Notes: generated by a model from the letters alone, not told the origin. DNA of 64,000 nucleotides from Rivihabitans pingtungensis (GCF_003201855.1 NZ_QJKI01000004.1:124001-188000); one strand, 5' to 3'; positions 45,578 through 55,011 are shown, counted from the stretch's first letter. Translations and numbers: made by a program.

Positions 45578-45651
45578 GCGCCATCCTTGCAGGAACGAGA
45601 CAATCAAAGTATACCCTGACTGCGATTGTGAAAAATTTTTCGCCCACGCTC

Positions 45652-45680
45652 TTTACACTCGCCGCACCCCACGGCATAAT
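45652..45680 (+). promoter_or_regulatory. Sigma-70 promoter for the first tRNA-Ala/tRNA-Glu unit
   Basis: -35 TTTACA (45652-45657), 17-bp spacer, -10 CATAAT (45675-45680), placing the start about 40 nt before the tRNA. Confidence 0.65.
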
Positions 45681-45726
45681 GCGCCCCACATTGAACAACG
45701 GCCCTGCCGAAGTTCAACTGGCCTGT

Positions 45727-45802
<76 letters not shown>

Positions 45803-45888
45803 CCGGACTTTGCACGGTTAACAAGCCTATCTGGTTTTGTTGGCAGTGCGTGAAAAGCTGTTTTGATAAACAGCTTTTGTGTTTTAAA

Positions 45889-45964
45889 GTCCCCATCGTC
45901 TAGAGGCCTAGGACACCGCCCTTTCACGGCGATAACCGGGGTTCGAATCCCCGTGGGGACGCCA
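45889..45964 (+). tRNA. tRNA-Glu (anticodon TTC)
   Basis: 76 nt with encoded CCA. Acceptor GTCCCCA / TGGGGAC, anticodon arm CCGCCCTTTCACGGC with TTC, T-arm CCGGGGTTCGAATCCCC. Follows tRNA-Ala by 86 nt, probably in one transcript. Confidence 0.98.
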
Positions 45965-45968
45965 GATC

Positions 45969-46003
45969 AAAAAACCCGTCAGCCTGTGCTGGCGGGTTTT
46001 TTT
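45969..46003 (+). terminator. Terminator after tRNA-Glu
   Basis: AAAACCCGTCAGC / GCTGGCGGGTTTT with loop CTGT, followed by TTTATT. One G-T pair in the stem. Confidence 0.88.
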
Positions 46004-46175
46004 ATTGCCATTGCACCGTGATGGGTATCGCCCAACGTGATGGGGCGCGTGGGCGGCTTATTTCGGCCGCAAGCAATATTGCTGATCAATCCAGATAAGT
46101 CTTGATAAAAGAATGCCTTGCCGCGTTTGATCTGGGATTCTGGCAAAAAACCTGCAAAATTTTCTACACAAACCC

Positions 46176-46204
46176 TTGACGCACGCACTGACCACGGATA
46201 TAGT
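46176..46204 (+). promoter_or_regulatory. Strong sigma-70 promoter for the second tRNA-Ala pair
   Basis: -35 TTGACG (46176-46181), exactly 17-bp spacer, -10 TATAGT (46199-46204), 44 nt before the tRNA-Ala gene at 46249. Confidence 0.75.
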
Positions 46205-46248
46205 TCGCACCTCTTCGACGCACAGCAACATCGCGATGAAGACCCTGT

Positions 46249-46324
<76 letters not shown>

Positions 46325-46404
46325 CCAAATTCGATTGGCTGCGTCAAGCAGTTGATCAGGCAGTTAAAATCCTGAGTCTGACCAGATCAGGTGCACCCGA
46401 CAGT

Positions 46405-46480
<76 letters not shown>

Positions 46481-46490
46481 CTTCATCGAA

Positions 46491-46522
46491 AATCACGCCA
46501 CCTTCGGGTGGCGTGATTTTTT
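46491..46522 (+). terminator. Terminator after the tRNA-Ala pair
   Basis: AATCACGCCACC-TTCG-GGTGGCGTGATT followed by TTTT: 12-bp perfect stem with a UUCG tetraloop. Confidence 0.93.
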
Positions 46523-46591
46523 GCGCTGCAAAATCATGACAAAACTGTTATAAGAAGCGCCACCCCTTCTTAACTCTATTGCGAGTCTGTC

Positions 46592-46903
46592 ATGCATCCC
46601 CCCGAGCTTTCCGACTACACCGCCTTGTTTGCCCGTTATGGCAAGCTGTCTGATATTTATATGGGCCCGGACGACGAGCGCTTTCGCTTGCTGTTCGAGC
46701 AGGTCTGTCATCTGCTCAGCCAGCCTTCGCCGTTCAATTTGAGTTTGCCGGATGGCTTTGTGCGCACCGCCCGCCAGTATCTGGCCAACGACAGCCGCAC
46801 GGTCAGCCATATGCGCAACCCGGAAAACCGCCACTTCATGCTCAGCGATCTGTTTGATTACGTGGAGCTGATGCAGCGCATTCACGCGCGCCGCCACCCG
46901 TAA
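46592..46903 (+). CDS. Hypothetical protein
   Basis: 103 residues, soluble, no cysteine except one in EQVCHLL, no signal peptide. Opens MHPPELSDYTALFARYGKLSDIYMG. No domain recognised. A GCGAG sequence lies upstream. It sits between the tRNA cluster and radA in the same direction as radA (38 nt apart), so it may be its operon partner. Confidence 0.65.
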   Translation: MHPPELSDYTALFARYGKLSDIYMGPDDERFRLLFEQVCHLLSQPSPFNLSLPDGFVRTARQYLANDSRTVSHMRNPENRHFMLSDLFDYVELMQRIHARRHP

Positions 46904-46941
46904 GGGTGTTTTACTGAATCTGATTGATTGAGCGTCACCCC

Positions 46942-48315
46942 ATGGCCAAAGCCAAAACTGTTTATGTGTGCAGCGAATGCGGCGGCATCAGCCCCAAATG
47001 GCAGGGCCAGTGCCCGCACTGCACCAGCTGGAACTCCCTGAGCGAAACCGTGCAGGCGCCGCCTGCCGCCAACGGCGGCAATCACCGCTTTCAGGCGCTG
47101 GCCGCCAGCAGCGGCGAAGTGCAGGTGCTGGCCGAGGTGCAGGCCGAAGAAGCGCCGCGCGACCCGTCCGGCAGCGACGAGCTGGACCGGGTGCTGGGCG
47201 GCGGCCTGGTGCGCGGCGCGGTGATCCTGATTGGCGGTGACCCCGGCATTGGCAAATCCACCCTGCTGCTGCAAACCTTGGCCAGTGTTGGCGCACGGCG
47301 CAAGGTGCTGTATGTGACCGGCGAAGAATCCGCCCAGCAGGTGGCGCTGCGCGCCTCGCGGCTGGCGGTGGACGCCGGGCGGGTGCGCCTGCTGGCGGAA
47401 ATCCGCCTGGAGCAGGTGCTGGCGGTCTTGCAGAGCGAGCGCCCGGACGTGGTGGTGATTGATTCGATTCAAACCGTGTACACCGATGTGCTCAGCTCCG
47501 CCCCCGGCTCGGTCGGCCAGGTGCGCGAATGCGCGGCGCAACTGACCCGAGTGGCCAAGCAGACCGGGGTGACCATGATTCTGGTTGGCCACGTCACCAA
47601 AGAAGGCGCGCTGGCCGGCCCGCGCGTGCTGGAACACATTGTTGACACCGTGTTGTATTTTGAGGGCGACAGCCATTCCAGTTTTCGGATGATCCGCGCC
47701 ATCAAAAACCGCTTTGGCGCAGTCAACGAGCTGGGCGTGTTCGCCATGACCGACCGTGGGCTGAAAGGGATTTCCAACCCGTCGGCGATTTTTTTGTCCA
47801 GCCATCGCGACGAAGTGCCCGGCTCCAGCGTGCTGGTGACCATGGAAGGCACCCGCCCCTTGCTGGTGGAAATCCAGGCGCTGGTGGACGAAGCGCACGG
47901 CCAGCCGCGCCGACTGTCGGTGGGGCTGGAGCAAAACCGCCTGGCCATGCTGCTGGCGGTGCTGCACCGCCACGCCGGGGTGGCCTGTTTTGATCAGGAT
48001 GTGTTTATCAATGCGGTGGGCGGCGTGCGCATTGGCGAGCCGGCAGCTGACCTGGCGGTGTTGCTGGCCATTGTCTCGTCACTGCGTAATCGGCCCTTGC
48101 CGGATAAACTGGTGGTGTTTGGCGAGGTGGGCCTGGCCGGTGAGGTGCGCCCGGTGGCGCACGGCCAGGAGCGGCTGAAAGAAGCCGCCAAGCTGGGCTT
48201 TTGCCGTGCCATCGTGCCGCAGGCCAATGCGCCGCGCCAGGGCATTGATGGGCTGGAGCTGATTCCGGTGGAGCGGCTGGAGCAGGCGGTGGATTATTGC
48301 CGCTCGTCGGCCTGA
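46942..48315 (+). CDS. radA: DNA repair protein RadA
   Basis: 457 residues from ATG 46942. Zinc finger C-x2-C ... C-x2-C (YVCSECGGISPKWQGQCPHC), RecA-like core with Walker A GGDPGIGKST and the RadA-specific KNRFG motif (IKNRFGAVNELGVF), then a Lon-like C-terminal domain. Promotes branch migration in recombination. The last 22 nt overlap the 3' end of the opposing ABC ATPase gene. Confidence 0.97.
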   Translation: MAKAKTVYVCSECGGISPKWQGQCPHCTSWNSLSETVQAPPAANGGNHRFQALAASSGEVQVLAEVQAEEAPRDPSGSDELDRVLGGGLVRGAVILIGGDPGIGKSTLLLQTLASVGARRKVLYVTGEESAQQVALRASRLAVDAGRVRLLAEIRLEQVLAVLQSERPDVVVIDSIQTVYTDVLSSAPGSVGQVRECAAQLTRVAKQTGVTMILVGHVTKEGALAGPRVLEHIVDTVLYFEGDSHSSFRMIRAIKNRFGAVNELGVFAMTDRGLKGISNPSAIFLSSHRDEVPGSSVLVTMEGTRPLLVEIQALVDEAHGQPRRLSVGLEQNRLAMLLAVLHRHAGVACFDQDVFINAVGGVRIGEPAADLAVLLAIVSSLRNRPLPDKLVVFGEVGLAGEVRPVAHGQERLKEAAKLGFCRAIVPQANAPRQGIDGLELIPVERLEQAVDYCRSSA

Positions 48316-48998
48316 GCCGGCGGCAGCAAGCGCCCGTCCTGCAAATAAAACTGCTGGTCGCAGCTTTGCGCCAGGCGCGGGTCGTGGGTGACGATCAAAA
48401 AACTCATGCCTTCTTCGCGGTTCAGCTCGCGCAGCAGGGCAAACACCTCGTTGGCGGTCTGGCTGTCCAGATTGCCGGTGGGCTCGTCGGCCAGCACCAG
48501 CCGGGGGCGGTTGATCAGCGCGCGCACAATCGCCACCCGCTGCTGCTGCCCGCCAGACAATTGCACCGGCCGCTTGTGCGCGTGCTCGGCCAGGCCCACC
48601 CGCGCCAGCAAGGTGCGGGCGCGCTCGCGGTCGGCGGCGCTGATGCGCCCGACGCCGGCCAGCACGGGCATCAGCACGTTTTCTTCAGCGCTGAACGCCG
48701 GCAATAAGTGGTGAAACTGAAAAATAAAACCCAGATACCGATTGCGCAGCGCCGTGCGCACGCGGTCGTTTTGCCCGCTGGCCTGCTCGCCGGCCAGCCA
48801 CAGCTGGCCTTCTGTGGGTGATTCCAGCAGGCCAATAATATTCAGCAGGGTGGATTTGCCCGAGCCAGACGGCCCGATCAGCGCAGAAAACCCGCCTTCC
48901 GGCAGCTTAAGATCAATGCCGTGCAGCACTTCCACCAGCGGCGAATCGCCGCCGCCGTAGCGCTGGCGAATGCCTTGCAACACCATCACATCAGCCAC
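48294..48998 (-). CDS. ABC transporter ATP-binding protein (LolD/MacB type)
   Basis: 234 residues. Walker A GPSGSGKST, Q-loop in FQFHHLLP, signature LSGGQQQR, Walker B LVLADEPTGNLDS, H-loop VTHDPRLA. With the FtsX-like permease and the membrane-fusion-type adaptor upstream it forms a three-gene exporter resembling DevBCA/MacAB-type systems. Overlaps the permease gene by 8 nt and radA, convergently, by 22 nt. Confidence 0.92.
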   Translation of the reverse strand: MADVMVLQGIRQRYGGGDSPLVEVLHGIDLKLPEGGFSALIGPSGSGKSTLLNIIGLLESPTEGQLWLAGEQASGQNDRVRTALRNRYLGFIFQFHHLLPAFSAEENVLMPVLAGVGRISAADRERARTLLARVGLAEHAHKRPVQLSGGQQQRVAIVRALINRPRLVLADEPTGNLDSQTANEVFALLRELNREEGMSFLIVTHDPRLAQSCDQQFYLQDGRLLPPAQADERQ

Positions 48999-50208
48999 GA
49001 ATCGCCTCCACCGGGTCCAGCCGCGCGGCGCGCAGCGCCGGCATCAGCGCCGACAATAAGCCCACCACAAAGGCAATCAGCGCGGTGCTGATGAACAGCT
49101 CGCTGTCCAGCACCACCGGAAACAGCGGCCCACCGTCTTCGGTGCGGGCAATCTGGGTAAAGCCCAGCGCCAGCCCGGCGCCCAGCCCGGTGCCAAATAG
49201 CGCGCCCACCAGGCCGACAATGCCGCCCTGCAATAAAAACACCCCCAAAATCCGCCAGGCCGGGGTGCCCATGGCACGCAGAATGCCGATTTCGCGCTGA
49301 CGCTGCACCACCGACACCACCAGCACGCTGGCGATGCCCAGCGCCACGGCGAAGGTGACAAACACGCGAATCATGGTGCTGGAGGCGCGCTGGCTTTTCA
49401 GCGCGGTGACCAACTGGCCATTGCTGGCCTGCCAGCTGTCGGCGGTCAGCCCGGTGCTGGCGGACAATTGCCCGGCCAGGGTTTCCGCCTCAAACAGCTG
49501 GTCGGTGCGCACATAGATTTCGGTGATGTCCAGCCGGTAGCCCAGCAGGTTTTGCGCGTCGCGCAGCGGCATCAGCACCCAGCGGCGGTTGAGGTCTTTC
49601 AGGCCAAAGTCCAGCGTGGCGGCCACCCGCACCGAGATTTGCTCGCCGCTGGCCGATTGCAGGCGCAGCCGGCTGCCCGGGCTCAGGCCCAGGTCGGCGG
49701 CCAGCTCGACGCCAATCAGCGCCTCGCCGGCGGCCAGCTGCAATTGGCCGCTGCGCAGTTTATTGTCCAGCCGGACCACGGTTTGGTAATCATCCAGCTC
49801 AATGCCCATCAGCGACACCGATTTGCGCACGCCGCCCTGCTGCGCCACGCCGGGGCCGCTGGCCATCACCGCCGAGGCCGTCACCCGTGGATGGGCGCGG
49901 ATTTCATGCAGCAGCGGCGTCCAGTTGGCGATGGTGTTTTCCCGTTGGGTGCGCTTGCGCACGTCGGCCAGCGGGGTGACGCCGTCTGGCGCGCTCAGCG
50001 CCGCTTGGTTGAGCCGGTCGGCCGGGCGCAGCACCACATGCGCCTGGCTGGACAGGGTGCGGTCGATGATATTGGCTTGCAGGCCGTTGACAATGGCGGT
50101 GATGTAGACAATCACGCCGACGCCGATGGTCACCCCGCCCAAAATCAGCGCGGTCTGAAACCGCCCTTCGCGCAATAAGCGCCAGGCCACCGTCCAGATA
50201 AAACTCAT
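48991..50208 (-). CDS. FtsX-like ABC permease (DevC/MacB type)
   Basis: 405 residues. One N-terminal helix ([27 protein letters not shown]), a large periplasmic domain (~50-270), then three helices with [41 protein letters not shown] and a C-terminal [14 protein letters not shown], all typical of the MacB/FtsX superfamily. ATGA overlap with the adaptor gene. Probably a mechanotransmission exporter. Confidence 0.92.
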   Translation of the reverse strand: MSFIWTVAWRLLREGRFQTALILGGVTIGVGVIVYITAIVNGLQANIIDRTLSSQAHVVLRPADRLNQAALSAPDGVTPLADVRKRTQRENTIANWTPLLHEIRAHPRVTASAVMASGPGVAQQGGVRKSVSLMGIELDDYQTVVRLDNKLRSGQLQLAAGEALIGVELAADLGLSPGSRLRLQSASGEQISVRVAATLDFGLKDLNRRWVLMPLRDAQNLLGYRLDITEIYVRTDQLFEAETLAGQLSASTGLTADSWQASNGQLVTALKSQRASSTMIRVFVTFAVALGIASVLVVSVVQRQREIGILRAMGTPAWRILGVFLLQGGIVGLVGALFGTGLGAGLALGFTQIARTEDGGPLFPVVLDSELFISTALIAFVVGLLSALMPALRAARLDPVEAIRG

Positions 50209-51245
50209 GGCTGCGCCTTGACCCGCGCGCCGTCATCCAGCAGCGGCGCCGGCACAATCACCTGCTGGCCGGCGCTCAGGCCGGCCGTCACCGGCAACTG
50301 GCCGGCAATCCGCTCGTCGGTGCTGATCTTCACCCAGCGCACGCGGCCGTCTTCCAGCAGGGCGGCGCGGCCTTCGCGCACGGCGGTGGCCGGCAGCAGC
50401 AGGGTGGCTTGCGCCGGGCGGGTGAGGATTTCCGCCGAAACGGTCATGCCGCTGCGCAAGTGCTCGGCGGCGGCGGTCAGCGCCAGTTCGATTTCCACCG
50501 TGCCGCGCGCATTGTCCACGCTGGCGTTGATGCGGCTGACCACTGCTGGCGCGCGCTGCTGGGGAAAGGCGTCGGCCAGCACGGCGGCGGTTTGCCCCAG
50601 CGCCACCTTGCCCAGGTCGCGCTCGTCCAGATCCAGCAGCACCCGGCGCGGGCCGTCGCTGGCAAAGCGCAGCAGGGTTTTGCCAGCGGTGACCACGTCG
50701 CCCGCCTCAACGGCGCGGGTCAGCAGCACGCCGTCAGCTGGCGCGCGCACGGTCATTTGTTCCAGTTTGGCCTGGCTTTGCGCCAGCGCGCCGCGCGTTT
50801 GCGCCTGACGCTGCTCGGCGGCATCCAGCGTGCGCCGGGCGGCATCCAGCGCCGCCTGGCTGATAAAGCCTTGGGCAAACAGCGCCTGCTGGCGTTGCCA
50901 CTGGCGGCGGGCCTCGCTTAGCTGGCTGTCGGCGTCGCGCAGCTGCGCCTCGGCTTGTGCGCGCAGGGCCAGCAGTTCGTCAGATTCCAGCAGCAGCAGG
51001 GTGGCGCTGGCGGCGACATGCGCGCCTTGCTTGACCGGGGTGGCCACCACCCGCGCGGTGACGGTGCTGCCCAGCACACTTTCGCGCACTGCCTCCACCC
51101 GGCCGGTGGCCACCACCGAGCGTTGCACCGGCTGCGCCGCCAGGGTGTGCGTGGTGACGGGCGTGGGGCGCAGCCACAGCCAAGCCAGCGCAAGCGCCAG
51201 CAATGTCAGTGCGCCGCGCCACAGCCATTTGCCCTGCAATTTCAT
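50205..51245 (-). CDS. HlyD/DevB-type periplasmic adaptor
   Basis: 346 residues. N-terminal membrane anchor (WLWRGALTLLALALAWLWL), barrel-lipoyl part with VEAVRESVLGSTVTARVVATPVKQGAHV, a coiled-coil hairpin (~100-165), second lipoyl half MTVRAPADGVLLTRAVEAGDVV and a membrane-proximal beta-domain. First gene of the exporter operon. Would link the permease to an outer-membrane channel, which is not encoded nearby. Its promoter region contains a cluster of TACGTA boxes shared with the divergent RTX gene. Confidence 0.92.
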   Translation of the reverse strand: MKLQGKWLWRGALTLLALALAWLWLRPTPVTTHTLAAQPVQRSVVATGRVEAVRESVLGSTVTARVVATPVKQGAHVAASATLLLLESDELLALRAQAEAQLRDADSQLSEARRQWQRQQALFAQGFISQAALDAARRTLDAAEQRQAQTRGALAQSQAKLEQMTVRAPADGVLLTRAVEAGDVVTAGKTLLRFASDGPRRVLLDLDERDLGKVALGQTAAVLADAFPQQRAPAVVSRINASVDNARGTVEIELALTAAAEHLRSGMTVSAEILTRPAQATLLLPATAVREGRAALLEDGRVRWVKISTDERIAGQLPVTAGLSAGQQVIVPAPLLDDGARVKAQP

Positions 51246-51411
51246 GGGAGTCTTTCTGGATCAAGCCTGCGGGAATTATGCCCGATGTGGCTGAGAGAAA
51301 ACATGATGTTCGTGGGTGGCTTGTTGGCGGGGGCGGTGTGGTTTGTGGGCGACATACCAGATTTTTTTCTTGCGTTCCAGTGCTTGGATCAAGGTTGCGA
51401 CATTGCATCGT

Positions 51412-51457
51412 TACGTATAATTACGTATAGTAGATATACGTATCGTACTTCTACGTA
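51412..51457. promoter_or_regulatory. Cluster of four TACGTA palindromes
   Basis: TACGTA at 51412, 51422, 51437 and 51452 (steps 10, 15, 15) within 46 bp, between the divergent exporter operon and the RTX gene. The local sequence is AT-rich compared with its surroundings. A likely operator array for one or both transcripts. Confidence 0.5.
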
Positions 51458-51483
51458 GTGCTGTGGCAAAACACTTTGCCCAG

Positions 51484-51612
51484 TCACGCGGGAAGTTTGC
51501 GGCGCAACGCTGCCGCCATGCTGTCCGTCACCCTTGGGGAGGGAACGGAGCCCAGCCAGGTCTGCCTTTTCTGAAAAGGCGGCAGCCTGTGAACAGCAGC
51601 TGAACTTCCCCA
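51484..51612. other. Structured non-coding leader upstream of the RTX gene
   Basis: The 567-bp exporter-RTX interval (51246-51812) has no gene. Besides the TACGTA array it contains a long-range inverted pair GGGAAGTT (51490s) / AACTTCCC (51604-51611) enclosing several smaller stems, among them GCCTTTT-CT-GAAAAGGC near 51571-51588. It may be an RNA leader. It partly resembles a B12 box (AGCCAGGTCTGCC) but lacks the full conserved core. Confidence 0.35.
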
Positions 51613-51812
51613 GTGTGACAGTACAGCGCATGTTCCTGGCTTTTGCCCTGATCCTTTCATGATCTCCCGATCATGCCTGCCGTCACCACTTCCTTGTCTC
51701 TGTCGCCATCCTGGGTCATGCCCACCGGGGCAAGGTCAATGTGGCGCCCGTGCCATTCAACGCGGCGTGCACGATACAACCATCACTAAAGCAGACAAAG
51801 GATTCACGCATC

Positions 51813-54452
51813 ATGGCTACTTCCACCAGTACCGCGTCCATTACCCTTGCGGCCACTGCGACTACCTACGCACTGAGTGTCAGTAGTGATCAAGCCGTGT
51901 ATGGCAATGCACTCTCCAACAGTCTCTCTGGCAATGCGTTTGACAATTTCCTGTCTGGCAATGCCGGTAACGACACTTTGCTGGGTGGCCTTGGCAACGA
52001 TACCTTGCTGGGCGGGGATGGCGCTGATCGTCTGGATGGCGGCATCGGGGCGGATTCGATGGCGGGAGGGGATGGCAACGACATTTATTATGTGGATGAT
52101 GTCAATGATATTGTCACCGAGCTGGCCGGTCAGGGCATGGATACGGTATGGGCCAGTGTCAGCTATACCCTGGGGGCCAATGTCGAGGCTTTGGGCCTGA
52201 CCGGTACGGCCAACCTGACCGGTACTGGCAATGAATTGGCCAATTCCATCAGCGGCAACGCGGGTGACAACCTGATTGATGGCGGCGCCGGTAACGATAC
52301 TCTGCTGGGGGGCGCAGGAAATGACACCCTGCTGGGTGGTGAAGGCAATGATTTGCTCAACGGCGGGGTTGGGGCAGATGTCTTGATGGGGGGCGAAGGC
52401 AGCGACCGTCTGGAGGGCGGCCTGGATGCTGACACCATGCAGGGCGGTGCGGGCAATGATGTCTATGTGGTAGACAATGTCGGCGATGTGGTCATTGAAG
52501 ACGTGAACGGTGGCAATGACACGGTGTGGGCCAGCATGGACTACACCTTGGGCGATAACGTCGAGTCTCTGGGCTTGACGGGTACCGCCAATCTGACCGG
52601 TATCGGCAATGCGCTGGCCAATTCGATCAGTGGCAACACCGGTAACAATTTACTGGATGGTGGGGCCGGTAACGATATCCTGCTGGGCGGTGCTGGCGAC
52701 GACACCTTGCTGGGTGGCGACGGTAACGATCGGCTGGATAGCGGCGTTGGTGCCGATGTCCTGGTGGGTGGGGCTGGCAACGATCTGTATGTGGTTGATG
52801 ATCTGGGTGATGTGATCGTCGAAGATGCCAATGGGGGTATTGATTCGGTATCCGCCAGCATTGATTACACCCTGGGTGATACCCTGGAGGCGCTGACCCT
52901 GACCGGGACGGCGGATCTGACCGGCACCGGCAATGCCCTGGCCAATTCGATCACCGGCAACAGCGGCAACAATCGTCTTGATGGCGGAGCCGGCAACGAT
53001 ATGCTGGTGGGCGGCCTGGGTCAGGATACCTTGATTGGTGGTCTGGGTAATGACACATTTGTAGTGGATGACATCGGTGATGTGGTGGTGGAAGAAGCTG
53101 GTCAAGGCATCGATACCGTGCAGTCCAGCATCAGCTACACCCTGGCCGATACCCTGGAGAATCTCAGCCTGATCGGCTCGGCCAATCTGACCGGCACGGG
53201 CAATGCATTGGCGAATACGCTGATCGGCAATGCCGGCAACAATGTGCTGGATGGTGGCGCTGGCAATGACGTCCTGATTGGCGGCCTGGGCGCGGATACG
53301 CTGATCGGCGGTGCGGGTAACGATGGCTATCAGGTGGACGATATTGGCGATGTGGTGGTGGAAAACCCCGACGAAGGGGTGGACGCTGTCACCATCATTG
53401 CCACGCTGAATTACACCCTGGGTGACAATGTCGAAAATGCCCGTGTCAACAGCAGCGGTTCGATGCTGACCGGCAATGCCATGGCTAACCAGATTGTGTC
53501 GCTGGGCGTCTCCAGCATTATCTATGGCATGGATGGCAATGACACCATCAGTGGCGGCGCCAGCTCCAGCCTGTACGGTGACAATGGCGACGATAGCCTC
53601 ACCCTGACTGGCACCGGTTCGTTTGCCTATGGTGGCACCGGTAACGACACCCTGGATGCCCGTACGACCACCGGCAACTGGCTGGTGGGTGGGGCGGGGG
53701 ATGATGTCTATGTGGTGGACAGCATCAATCAGTACATCCTGGAGCGTGCCAACGAAGGCGTGGACACCGTCAAGAGCAGCGTGACGTTCTCGCTGGTGGC
53801 GGGGGCGCGCACGGGGGGCGGCTCGGTGTCCGACAGCCTGGAAAACCTCACTCTGACCGGCACCAATGCCATTGACGGCACCGGCAATGCATTGGGCAAT
53901 GTGCTGACTGGCAATGCCGCCGCCAACTTGCTGTTGGGCAATGCCGGCAATGACACCCTGATTGGTGGCGGCGGCAACGATACCCTCAATGGCGGCACCG
54001 GCAATGACACCTTGCGTGCCACTGCCGATGGGGCCACTGGCGCGGCGCTGGCGGGAGCCGTCACCCTGATCGGTGGCGCTGGTAATGATGTGTTTGCCAT
54101 GAGCAAGGGCTATGTCGGCAACCATGCCAGCGGCGTCAATACCCTGACCATTCAGGATTTTGTGCACGGCGAAGACAAGATCAGCCTGACGCTGGCCAAG
54201 ACCATGGTCCAGCCTGCCGCCTTGCAGCAACTGACCGTCGGCGCCAGCGATACGCTGGATAGCCTGCTGGCGCGCGCCACCACGGGCGGTGGCCCGACTG
54301 CGCCCAAGGTCAGCAGCTTTGTGTTTGCCGGCAATACCTATCTGGTGCTGGATCAAAATGCCATCAATGGTTTTGCTGCCACCGATCTGGCCATCAAAAT
54401 CACCGGCACGCCGGCCCTGAGCTTTAGCGATTTGGCGTTTGCCGTGGTGTAA
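51813..54452 (+). CDS. Large RTX calcium-binding repeat protein
   Basis: 879 residues from ATG 51813 (AAAGGA upstream; the open frame extends 24 codons further). No N-terminal signal peptide. Almost the whole protein consists of GGxGxDxLxGG nonapeptides interleaved in about six ~90-residue modules with the pattern GNDxYxVDxxGDVV, then YTLGDNVExLxLTGTANLTGTGNALANSISGN (in pieces). The first four modules are nearly identical. The C-terminus (FVHGEDKISLTL ... LAFAVV) looks like a type I secretion signal domain. Calcium-dependent folding outside the cell is known for RTX proteins; adhesin, S-layer or biofilm roles are possible. No HlyB/HlyD/TolC set is adjacent, although an ABC exporter is divergent. 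Confidence 0.9.
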   Translation: MATSTSTASITLAATATTYALSVSSDQAVYGNALSNSLSGNAFDNFLSGNAGNDTLLGGLGNDTLLGGDGADRLDGGIGADSMAGGDGNDIYYVDDVNDIVTELAGQGMDTVWASVSYTLGANVEALGLTGTANLTGTGNELANSISGNAGDNLIDGGAGNDTLLGGAGNDTLLGGEGNDLLNGGVGADVLMGGEGSDRLEGGLDADTMQGGAGNDVYVVDNVGDVVIEDVNGGNDTVWASMDYTLGDNVESLGLTGTANLTGIGNALANSISGNTGNNLLDGGAGNDILLGGAGDDTLLGGDGNDRLDSGVGADVLVGGAGNDLYVVDDLGDVIVEDANGGIDSVSASIDYTLGDTLEALTLTGTADLTGTGNALANSITGNSGNNRLDGGAGNDMLVGGLGQDTLIGGLGNDTFVVDDIGDVVVEEAGQGIDTVQSSISYTLADTLENLSLIGSANLTGTGNALANTLIGNAGNNVLDGGAGNDVLIGGLGADTLIGGAGNDGYQVDDIGDVVVENPDEGVDAVTIIATLNYTLGDNVENARVNSSGSMLTGNAMANQIVSLGVSSIIYGMDGNDTISGGASSSLYGDNGDDSLTLTGTGSFAYGGTGNDTLDARTTTGNWLVGGAGDDVYVVDSINQYILERANEGVDTVKSSVTFSLVAGARTGGGSVSDSLENLTLTGTNAIDGTGNALGNVLTGNAAANLLLGNAGNDTLIGGGGNDTLNGGTGNDTLRATADGATGAALAGAVTLIGGAGNDVFAMSKGYVGNHASGVNTLTIQDFVHGEDKISLTLAKTMVQPAALQQLTVGASDTLDSLLARATTGGGPTAPKVSSFVFAGNTYLVLDQNAINGFAATDLAIKITGTPALSFSDLAFAVV

Positions 54453-54467
54453 CATCGCTGTCTCTGG

Positions 54468-54523
54468 ATTGAACGCAAAACCGCCCCTGACCGCTGTACG
54501 GCAGGGGCGGTTTTGCGTTCAAT
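54468..54523. terminator. Bidirectional terminator between the RTX gene and recX
   Basis: 22-bp perfect arms (54468-54489 and 54502-54523; core AAAACCGCCCCTG / CAGGGGCGGTTTT). The T-run works on both strands. The recX stop codon (54519-54521) lies inside the right arm. Confidence 0.92.
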
Positions 54524-54989
54524 CGCGATCACGGCCGCTCAGCACCTTGCTGACCACGCTGCTGGCAAAGCCGCGTGACGCCAAAAAGCGGTACTGCCGG
54601 GCGTAGTCCTCGCGGTTGGCCGGCAGCGCGGTAAATTTGCGTGCCCAGGCGGCGCGAGCGCGGCTGAGCTCGTCCTGCTCCGGCTCGGCCGCCTGATGTT
54701 CGGCCAGCGCGGCGTCGATATCAGCCGTCGCCACCCCGCGCTGGCGCAAGTCCTGGCGCAGGCGCTGCGCGCCGTGGCGGGCGGCGTGCGCCTGAATCCA
54801 CATCTGGGCAAAGCGCGCATCGGATTGCCAGCCGCAGGCGGCCAGCTCGTCCAGCACGGCGTCCAGCGCCGCGCGGTCGATGTCCGCCTCGCGGCCAGCC
54901 AGCTTGCGCGCCAGCTCGGCGCGGCTGTATTCACGGCGCGCCAGCAAATCCACCGCCTTGCGCCGCCACGCGGCAACCGCCTCTGTCAT
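54519..54989 (-). CDS. recX: RecA regulator RecX
   Basis: 156 residues, three-helix tandem RecX repeats: KAVDLLARREYSRAELARKL, DELAACGWQSDARFAQMWIQAHAARHGAQRLRQDLRQRGV and KFTALPANREDYARQYRFLASRGFASSVVSKVL. Caps RecA filaments. Downstream of recA in the same direction, separated by a terminator-like hairpin and a dispersed repeat, so it is likely expressed by partial read-through. Confidence 0.95.
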   Translation of the reverse strand: MTEAVAAWRRKAVDLLARREYSRAELARKLAGREADIDRAALDAVLDELAACGWQSDARFAQMWIQAHAARHGAQRLRQDLRQRGVATADIDAALAEHQAAEPEQDELSRARAAWARKFTALPANREDYARQYRFLASRGFASSVVSKVLSGRDRD

Positions 54990-55011
54990 GAGCTGCGCCC
55001 TCCAGAAAACA

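Noticed and set aside
51540..51575. Possible cobalamin riboswitch in the RTX leader
   Set aside because: AGCCAGGTCTGCC resembles a B12 box but lacks the central bases of the consensus, and the upstream conserved core is not present.
51813..54452. Regular direct repeats that might suggest a CRISPR array
   Set aside because: They are in-frame RTX coding repeats with diverged units and no spacer structure.
52650..54455. 601-codon minus-strand frame opposite the RTX gene
   Set aside because: Reverse reading of the RTX repeats; Ile/Ala-rich shadow.
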